Origin: Spirochaetaceae bacterium
GTDB lineage: Bacteria > Spirochaetota > Spirochaetia > SZUA-6 > Bin103
Reading direction: 5' to 3'
Length of the DNA: 28,262 nucleotides
Assembly: GCA_026710565.1 (NCBI GenBank)
Contig: JAPOQV010000598.1
Coordinates: forward strand, 1 to 28,262
Shown here: positions 23,108-28,262 of the stretch, in pieces
Layout: each line of letters opens with the position of its first letter
Numbering within the stretch: the stretch's first letter is position 1
Translations under genes and position numbers: made by a program
The notes under the pieces: model-generated
Database searches by the model: none
Seen by the model: only the letters and a program-made list of their open reading frames with translations
Told to the model about the DNA's origin: nothing

Positions 23108-24196
23108 ATGACGCCCGTCTTCGCCCTGTACCTCGCGTCGCAGAGGACCTTCCTGCGCGACCGCATGGCGTTGTTCTGGACCCTCGCCTTCCCCGTGCTG
23201 TTCATCCTCCTGTTCGGGGTGATCTTCTCCGGCTCCGGACAGGATCCGGTCGCCGTCGGCGTGGTGCGACCCGCAGGCGCCGGCGGCGCGCCGGACCCCG
23301 TGCTGGCAGCGCTGAACGGCATCCCCGCGCTCGCGGTCCACGCGGGCACGAGGGACGAGCTGATGGACCAGCTCGGCGCCGGCGACCTGCGGGTCGTGGT
23401 GGACGCGCCGGCCAGCCTGGCCGGCGACGTGGCCGGCGGCCGGGCGGTCGAGGTCGAGGTGATCTTCGACCCCACCTCGGCCTCGGCTCGCCAGATCGCC
23501 GTACCCGTGATCGGCGCCGCGCTGCGCGAGCTGGACGGCGTCATCCGCCGGCGGCCGGCGCTGATCGCCACCCCCTTCCCCACCGTCACCGCCGACCGCC
23601 TGCGCACGATCGACTTCCTGGTGCCCGGGATCCTGGCGATGGCGCTGATGCAGCTCGGCCTGTTCGGGACCGCGGCGCCGCTGGTGCAGCTCCGGGAACG
23701 GCAGGGGCTGCGCCGCCTGGGCGCCACCCCGCTGCCGCGCTCGGCGCTGCTGCTCTCACAGCTCCTGCACCGGCTGACGATCGCGCTGGCCCAGGTGGTG
23801 ATCATCGTCGCCGTGGGCCGGCTGGTGTTCGGCGTGGAGATCGGCGATCGCGTGGGGCTCCTGGCCGCGTTCTGCGTGCTCGGCGCGTTGACCTTCGTCT
23901 CGCTCGGCTACCTGATAGCCGCCCTGTCGAAGACCGAGGAGAGCGTGTTCGGCATCACCTCGGTGCTCAACTTCCCGATGATGTTCCTCTCCGGAATCTT
24001 CTTCCCGCTGGAGACGATGCCGGACTGGATCCGGCCGGTGGTGCGGGCGATCCCGCTCACCTACCTCGGAGACGCCCTGCGGCAGACCATGGTGGGCGCC
24101 CCGCCCGTGCACGCGCTCGGCGTGGACGCGCTGGTGCTGGGCATCTGGCTCGCCGTCGCCGCGGTGCTTTCGGTGCGGCTCTTCCGCTGGGAGTGA
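23108..24196 (+). CDS. ABC-2 type transporter permease
   Basis: The 362-residue protein has the ABC-2 layout: a cytoplasmic start, a first membrane helix at about residues 24-43 (LFWTLAFPVLFILLFGVIFS), an external domain of about 150 residues, and then a cluster of five helices from about 175 to 360. Family features are FLVPGILAMALMQLGLFG, RERQGLRRLGATPLPRSALL and the late block NFPMMFLSGIFFPLETMPDWIRPVVRAIPLTYLGDALR. It would form the channel with the upstream ATPase, exporting a drug, lipid or small molecule; the cargo is unknown. ATG 23108 starts five bases after the ATPase's original TGA; an in-frame TTG at 23099 would overlap it. The intact permease suggests that the upstream TAG is recent or is read through. 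Confidence 0.87.
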   Translation: MTPVFALYLASQRTFLRDRMALFWTLAFPVLFILLFGVIFSGSGQDPVAVGVVRPAGAGGAPDPVLAALNGIPALAVHAGTRDELMDQLGAGDLRVVVDAPASLAGDVAGGRAVEVEVIFDPTSASARQIAVPVIGAALRELDGVIRRRPALIATPFPTVTADRLRTIDFLVPGILAMALMQLGLFGTAAPLVQLRERQGLRRLGATPLPRSALLLSQLLHRLTIALAQVVIIVAVGRLVFGVEIGDRVGLLAAFCVLGALTFVSLGYLIAALSKTEESVFGITSVLNFPMMFLSGIFFPLETMPDWIRPVVRAIPLTYLGDALRQTMVGAPPVHALGVDALVLGIWLAVAAVLSVRLFRWE

Positions 24197-24241
24197 TCGA
24201 CCTGCGACAATCGCCGCAACCTGATCGGCAAGGAGCGACTC

Positions 24242-25000
24242 ATGGGGACAGACGGCCGCGTGGCCGGCAAGGCGGCCATCATCACCGGTGCAGCGTCCGG
24301 CATCGGCGAAGCCACCGCCCGGCTGCTCGCGCGGGAAGGCGCATCGGTCTGCGTGGCCGACGTCGACGCGGATCGTGGGCGGCAGGTGGCCGAGAGCATC
24401 GCGGACGACGGCGGCACGGCGGTCTTCGTCCGCGCCGACGTGGGCGTGAGCGCGGATGTGCTCGCCATGATCGAACGCACCGAGTCGGCGTTCGGCCGGC
24501 TCGACATCATCCACAACAACGCCATCTGGTTCCGGTTGGGGCCGGCCACCGAGCTGGACGAAGCCGACTGGGACGGCACCCTGAACGTTGGGCTGAAGGC
24601 GGTCTTCCTGGCCGCCAAGCACGGCATCCCGGTCATGCGCAAGACCGGCGGCGGCGTGATCGTCAACACCGGCTCCGTGCACTCGCTGGTCAGCTTTGCC
24701 ACCCACACCGCCTACGACGCGGCCAAGGCCGGCATCCTGGGTCTCACCCGCACCCTGGCGATCGACTACGGGCCGGACATCCGGGTCTGTGCGGTGCTGC
24801 CCGGCGCGATCCTGACGCCGCTCTGGGATGGCTCGTCGGAAGAGGACCGGGAGCGGTTCGCGCAGATGGTGCCAGCCAAGCGCCTGGGCGCCGGCCGGGA
24901 CGTTGCCAACGCGGTGCTGTTCCTGGCCTCGGACGAGGCATCATTCATCACCGGCACCGCCCTGACCGTGGACGGCGGCATGCTTGCGGGGACCGGCTAG
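24242..25000 (+). CDS. Short-chain dehydrogenase/reductase
   Basis: Classical SDRs oxidise or reduce hydroxyl and keto groups with NAD(P). The 252-residue protein has the cofactor motif TGAASGIG (15-22), Asp near the end of strand two (CVADVDADRG) favouring NAD over NADP, HNNAI (91-95, usually NNAG), S145 or S148, and Y158-xxx-K162 (YDAAK). It ends with the common FITGTALTVDGGMLAGTG. ATG 24242 has AAGGAG at ideal spacing, so it is well translated. It follows the ABC permease by 45 bases on the same strand and converges with the methyltransferase. The TAG stop region is duplicated 15 bases later. The substrate is unknown; sugars, sterols and acyl compounds are all possible. Confidence 0.9.
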   Translation: MGTDGRVAGKAAIITGAASGIGEATARLLAREGASVCVADVDADRGRQVAESIADDGGTAVFVRADVGVSADVLAMIERTESAFGRLDIIHNNAIWFRLGPATELDEADWDGTLNVGLKAVFLAAKHGIPVMRKTGGGVIVNTGSVHSLVSFATHTAYDAAKAGILGLTRTLAIDYGPDIRVCAVLPGAILTPLWDGSSEEDRERFAQMVPAKRLGAGRDVANAVLFLASDEASFITGTALTVDGGMLAGTG

Positions 25001-25011
25001 GAGTTGACCGG

Positions 25012-25089
25012 CTAGCGCCACCTGAGCGCGGACCCGTCCGAATTGCCCGTGCGCCGGTCAGGCAGACAGCCGTCGACCGCGCTTGTCGA
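25012..25089 (-). pseudogene. 3' remnant of a PhyH dioxygenase gene
   Basis: On the - strand, one frame reads SAVDGCLPDRRTGNSDG, then SALRWR and TAG. This closely parallels the C-terminus of dioxygenase copy 4 (SASGYVPDWRKGNSDG, then YAQSS and stop). Over 39 aligned bases about 31 agree, with many differences at third codon positions, as expected for diverged coding DNA. No upstream part of such a gene is present; the frame runs into the 3' end of the methyltransferase gene in another phase. It looks like the leftover end of a deleted paralogue. I compared by eye only. Confidence 0.5.
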
Positions 25090-26083
25090 GTGTAACCGCG
25101 TGGGCGATCAGCGGCCCGCGCGTATCATGCAGATCCTCGCGGCGACTCACCTCCAGACCCAGGCGTCCGGCGATGACGATCAGGCGGTGCATGCCGGCGC
25201 GGTCGGGCGCGGCGGACAGCAGCTCGGCCAGTCGCGCAGACCGGTCGCGCAGCGTCGCCGCCAGGTCCGTGAGCTCGCTGCGGCATGCGGCGGCACGCGC
25301 CGGATCGGCCGCACCGCCGACCTCGTCGACGGCACCGGTCAGGACGTCGCGCAGGGTGGCGGGAACGTCGCGCAGCGTCCCGGTGGGCCACGTTGCCTCC
25401 TGAAAGCTCCCGATCCGATCCAGCCGCATGACCTCGCGCGCGAAGGCGCTCCACGCGAAACTTCGCTCACGTGCCGACGCGGCGCCCGCACTGGCAGCCA
25501 GCACCGCGAAGGCCAGATCGAGCACGGCCCCGGGAGCGAGCACCTCCTGGAGCTGTGCCAGCTCCACGCGGGCCGTGGCCACCACCGCCGACTCCTGCAG
25601 GTGGACGACGAACGCCGCCCTCCCGCCCGGCCGCAGCACGCGGCCCACCTCGGCCAGGACCTGTGGAGGATCGCCGTATTCGACGGCGAACTGTGCGGCC
25701 ACCAGGTCGAAGTGCCCGCTGGCGAACGGTGTGGCCGACATCGGCGTACCGGGATGGAACGTGACGTCACAGATCGAGTCGCGGTAGCGTCCTCTCACCG
25801 CGCGGGTGGGATCGATCGCCGCGGCATCGACACCGTGTATCTCCCAGTGGATGCCGCGTGCCGCCGCGGTTCGGGCCGCCAGCAGCGCCACCGCCCCGTT
25901 GCCGCATCCCAGGTCGAGGATGCATGCCCGGTTGCCGAGCGAGGCCAACTCGCGCCGCCAGACGGCTGCCAGCGGCCCCTCGGCCGGATCGCCATACACC
26001 TCCGGCAGGGACGAGAGCGCACCGGTCGCCCAGTACCTGGTCCAGGGTGCGGCGCCGGGCTGCGGGCTCAGCGGATGGACCAC
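25058..26083 (-). CDS. Class I SAM-dependent methyltransferase
   Basis: The 341-residue protein has the SAM-binding motif I ILDLGCGNGAVALLAA at residues 55-70, an acidic end of strand two (IHGVDAAAID), motif post-II region MSATPFASGHFDLVAAQFAVEY, and EVGRVLRPGGRAAFVVH. These are typical of Ubie/Methyltransf_11-type enzymes. The C-terminal 150 residues are mostly helical and family-unspecific. The start is uncertain: GTG 26083 overlaps the Gfo/Idh gene by 16 bases, but its only purine-rich element (GGGGAG) is too close. The last few codons lie inside the dioxygenase-like remnant, so the 3' end may be chimeric. The substrate is unknown. It is coupled to the upstream Gfo/Idh gene. Confidence 0.78.
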   Translation of the reverse strand: MVHPLSPQPGAAPWTRYWATGALSSLPEVYGDPAEGPLAAVWRRELASLGNRACILDLGCGNGAVALLAARTAAARGIHWEIHGVDAAAIDPTRAVRGRYRDSICDVTFHPGTPMSATPFASGHFDLVAAQFAVEYGDPPQVLAEVGRVLRPGGRAAFVVHLQESAVVATARVELAQLQEVLAPGAVLDLAFAVLAASAGAASARERSFAWSAFAREVMRLDRIGSFQEATWPTGTLRDVPATLRDVLTGAVDEVGGAADPARAAACRSELTDLAATLRDRSARLAELLSAAPDRAGMHRLIVIAGRLGLEVSRREDLHDTRGPLIAHAVTLDKRGRRLSA

Positions 26084-27141
26084 TCCCCGGCGTGCCGGTA
26101 CGCGGCGGCGTAGCGCGTACCGGTCGCCACGCGGGCCGGCCGGCCGCCGTCGATGGAGTCGATCGCGGCGCTCAGCAACGCGAACACCTTGAGGTTGTTC
26201 CTGCCGCTGAACGACGGCTCCGGGCCGCCCGAAAGGTAGTCGTGCCAAGCATCGTAGAACACCTGCCACGAGTCGACGTTCCCAAGGTCGGCGTCCACGG
26301 CGTCGCGCCGGGCGAACTTCCCGCCGCGCTCGGCGAACTCGTACTCCATCTCGTCGTTGCTCATGTGGATCCCGCGGCAGCGCAGCACCCCCCTGGAGCC
26401 CTCGATGCGGAGCTCGTAGTGATCGCTCTGCGAGGAGAACCCGCCGTGGTAGAGGACGTGCAGCCCGCCGGCGCAGCGGATGAGGGCGTTGACCATGCAC
26501 GGGCCGGCATACACCGACCATGAGGGCCGGAACCCGTCGCAGGCGATGCTCTCCGGGGCGTGCTCGGGGAAGATGGCCATGAGGCTGTCGAAGTGGTGGC
26601 ACGACATCTCGTAGAGCGCCGGCTGCGGCAGCGTGGTGAGGTTGAGCGCCTTGTGGCGCGGCTTGGAGTTGAGAAAGGTCACGCTCTCGGGCGTCCCCAG
26701 CTCGCCGCCGGCCACGAACCGGCGGACCGCCTGATAGTGCCGGTTGTAGCGCACCTGCTGGCCGACCGACAGCGACCGGCCGGCGCGTTCGGCGTGCTCG
26801 ACCAGCGCTGCCGCCTCATCGAAGTCGTTGGTGATCGGCTTCGCCACCAGCACGTCCAGCCCGGCGTCGATGCAGGACGTGCACTGGCGATAGTGCCACT
26901 CCGAAGGCGTGTTGATGACCGCAACGTCGGCCTCGGCGGCCTCGAGCGCGGCGTCAAGGTCCTGGAACAGCGCGCGGTCCGGCAGCCCGAGCAACGCCTG
27001 CCCCCGGATGAGCGCCTCGTCGCGGACATCGACGATGCCCGCGACCTCCGCCCACGGCTGACGGGCGATGCCGGGCGTCATGACCCTGGCGATCCCGCCC
27101 ATACCGACGACGATGCACCTTCGCACGCTGTCGCCCGGCAT
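26068..27141 (-). CDS. Gfo/Idh/MocA-family oxidoreductase (second copy)
   Basis: The 357-residue protein has the NAD(P) motif VVGMGGIARVM (11-21), the strand-end Asp IVDVRDEALIR (36-46), INTPSEWHY (76-84), and the catalytic-lysine motif AKP at 100-102 (usually EKP). RYNRHYQAVRRFVAGGELGTPESV leads into the C-terminal domain. YEMSCHHFDSLMAIF supplies the active-site D/H pattern, and the later HYELRIEGSRGVLRCRG is the family's G-[ST]-x-G strand turn. Unlike the copy at 11872-12999 its glycine motif is intact. ATG 27141 has only a weak ribosome-binding site. It is transcribed divergently from the large RIFT-domain gene, with which it may share a sugar or polysaccharide substrate (inference), and overlaps the methyltransferase. 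Confidence 0.88.
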   Translation of the reverse strand: MPGDSVRRCIVVGMGGIARVMTPGIARQPWAEVAGIVDVRDEALIRGQALLGLPDRALFQDLDAALEAAEADVAVINTPSEWHYRQCTSCIDAGLDVLVAKPITNDFDEAAALVEHAERAGRSLSVGQQVRYNRHYQAVRRFVAGGELGTPESVTFLNSKPRHKALNLTTLPQPALYEMSCHHFDSLMAIFPEHAPESIACDGFRPSWSVYAGPCMVNALIRCAGGLHVLYHGGFSSQSDHYELRIEGSRGVLRCRGIHMSNDEMEYEFAERGGKFARRDAVDADLGNVDSWQVFYDAWHDYLSGGPEPSFSGRNNLKVFALLSAAIDSIDGGRPARVATGTRYAAAYRHAGEWSIR

Positions 27142-27190
27142 GGCCGCGCACTCTGCACCGCGGCGGCGCCCGCTGCCAAGTCGCCCGCGC

Positions 27191-27206
27191 TACACTCCAC
27201 TACACT
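27191..27206 (+). promoter_or_regulatory. Two tandem -10-like hexamers
   Basis: TACACT occurs twice ten bases apart (27191-27196 and 27201-27206) before ATG 27218. The second lies 11 bases from the start codon and no Shine-Dalgarno is present, so a very short or absent leader is possible. No -35 is recognisable for either. Confidence 0.35.
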
Positions 27207-27217
27207 GCCGGCGCAGC

Positions 27218-28262
27218 ATGGAACCCATACCCCACATCGACATCGGCGGCGACCGGCGCATCGAGGCGATCCTGCGGGATCCTGCCAACGCCGTGGTCGA
27301 GGCGGTCACCTGCGAGACGCTGGGCGGCTGGGTGCCCGACATCGGGCTCACCACCTACTCCCACCGGAGCATCTACCGGCCGCCGGTCCTGGCGCGGTCC
27401 GGACTCGCGACCACCCTGGCCCATCGCTTCTGGCGCACCAGCCAGGGACTCATGGACCACACCGGGACCCGCTGGATCGGCGTGCTGATCTACGACCAGC
27501 AGGGCGAGCAGTGCCCGATGGAGCTGCAGGTGGCCGGACGCGCCGTGGGCCGTCTGGAACCCGCCCGCCACGACAACCGCCGCCACCTCGTCGTCGCCGA
27601 TCGGGAGGTGGAGTTCTTCGGCGGCATGGAGGTGTTCCAGCTCACCGCGCCGGGGCCGGGCACCTACCGGATCGAGGCCCTGGTCTTCCTGGCCGCCCGC
27701 CCGGAGCCGGGCAGCTTCGCGCCGACCGTCCGACACCTCACCGCGTATTCGCGAGCGGGCAGCACCGAGATTCACTTCATCACCGACCACGTGGCACGCG
27801 CCGAGGTGGTCGCCAGATCCGGTGAGACGGTCGTGGGCCGGTCGCGTTCGGACCGGCTGACCAAGCTCCACGCTGTGGCGCTAAAGAACCTGGCCGACGG
27901 CGACTACCGCTGCGAGGTGTCGGCCACCGGTATCACCGGCGAGACGGAGCGAAGGTCGCTCGATGTCTCCGTCCGCGACGACACCGTTTCCCCTTCCCTC
28001 CCCGTCCACGCCGGGCGGGAGGCGTCGGTGCCGGTCGAGATCGTCGACCTGTCGGGAGCCGGCCAGGCAGCGGCGGGAATGCCGGCGACCTTCGGTGTTC
28101 CCGTGCCCCGCGGACGGCTCCCGCGGGCACTGACCGGCCGGCTGCAGGCCGGCGGCGTATCCACCCCCGCCCAGTGCCGGGTCCACTCGCCGTGGCCCGA
28201 CGGCAGCGCCCGCTGGGTGCTGGTGGACGCGGTCGTCCCGGCACCGCTTCCGCCGGACGGTC
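27218..28262 (+). CDS. Large protein with PcRGLX/YetA-like RIFT-barrel domain, 3' end outside the window
   Basis: From ATG 27218 the frame stays open to the end of the window, giving 348 residues. The first ~265 residues show beta-rich segments that I do not recognise, including WIGVLIYDQQG, VEFFGGMEVFQLTAPGPGTYRIEALVF (about 128-155) and a strand pattern near 225-250 (GDYRCEVSATGITGETERRS) resembling an Ig- or FN3-like sandwich. From about residue 268 it matches the N-terminal RIFT barrel of the exo-rhamnogalacturonan lyase-like (PcRGLX/YetA) family: TFGVPVPRGRLP (290-301) and SPWPDGSARWVLVDAVV (323-339). No signal peptide is visible. The rest of the enzyme should follow beyond 28262. It may act on a plant or algal polysaccharide, but lyase activity cannot be judged from this part. 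Confidence 0.65.
   Translation, partial: MEPIPHIDIGGDRRIEAILRDPANAVVEAVTCETLGGWVPDIGLTTYSHRSIYRPPVLARSGLATTLAHRFWRTSQGLMDHTGTRWIGVLIYDQQGEQCPMELQVAGRAVGRLEPARHDNRRHLVVADREVEFFGGMEVFQLTAPGPGTYRIEALVFLAARPEPGSFAPTVRHLTAYSRAGSTEIHFITDHVARAEVVARSGETVVGRSRSDRLTKLHAVALKNLADGDYRCEVSATGITGETERRSLDVSVRDDTVSPSLPVHAGREASVPVEIVDLSGAGQAAAGMPATFGVPVPRGRLPRALTGRLQAGGVSTPAQCRVHSPWPDGSARWVLVDAVVPAPLPPDG

Overview
The window is high-GC bacterial chromosomal DNA, gene-dense on both strands, with no stretch over 300 bases lacking a gene. The left end carries recA (5' end outside the window), scpA, scpB, an RluB-type pseudouridine synthase, cmk and rpsA, all on the + strand and tightly packed. This order, followed by a TPR protein with one membrane anchor, fits a spirochaete best (inference from gene order, about 55% sure). 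The many PhyH-type dioxygenases and Gfo/Idh oxidoreductases resemble genomes of uncultivated marine or sponge-associated bacteria. A 16S or marker-gene tree would settle the lineage.

Positions 1-8343 (+ strand) hold the housekeeping run, then a degenerate AAA+/Fis regulator, a TPR membrane protein, a putative lipoprotein whose signal region is an 18-bp tandem repeat, and a small membrane protein. Positions 8459-10425 (- strand) hold a divergent polysaccharide deacetylase overlapping tsaD.

From 10552 the content becomes accessory and metabolic: a hydroxyacid-oxoacid transhydrogenase-like iron dehydrogenase; a Gfo/Idh oxidoreductase coupled to a small protein that looks like an isolated Gfo/Idh C-terminal domain; four PhyH-type Fe(II)/2-oxoglutarate dioxygenases; an MFS transporter; tRNA-Thr(CGT); a class IV aminotransferase coupled to one of the dioxygenases; an RhlE-type DEAD-box helicase; a fatty acid desaturase in tandem with another dioxygenase; an ABC-2 exporter whose ATPase gene is split by an in-frame TAG; an SDR; a methyltransferase; a second Gfo/Idh; and the 5' part of a large protein with a PcRGLX/YetA-like domain. 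A short 3' remnant of a further dioxygenase gene lies at 25012-25089.

The accessory half has a common chemical theme. Four dioxygenases consume 2-oxoglutarate, the transhydrogenase family uses 2-oxoglutarate as acceptor, and class IV aminotransferases usually interconvert 2-oxoglutarate and glutamate. The desaturase and dioxygenases need O2, so an aerobic host is likely. No phage, transposase, CRISPR array or rRNA was seen. I found no clear undescribed multi-gene defence or mobile system. The most unusual items are the repeat-built lipoprotein signal, the regulator lacking the sigma-54 contact and catalytic residues, the orphan Gfo/Idh-like domain, and the amber-interrupted ATPase.
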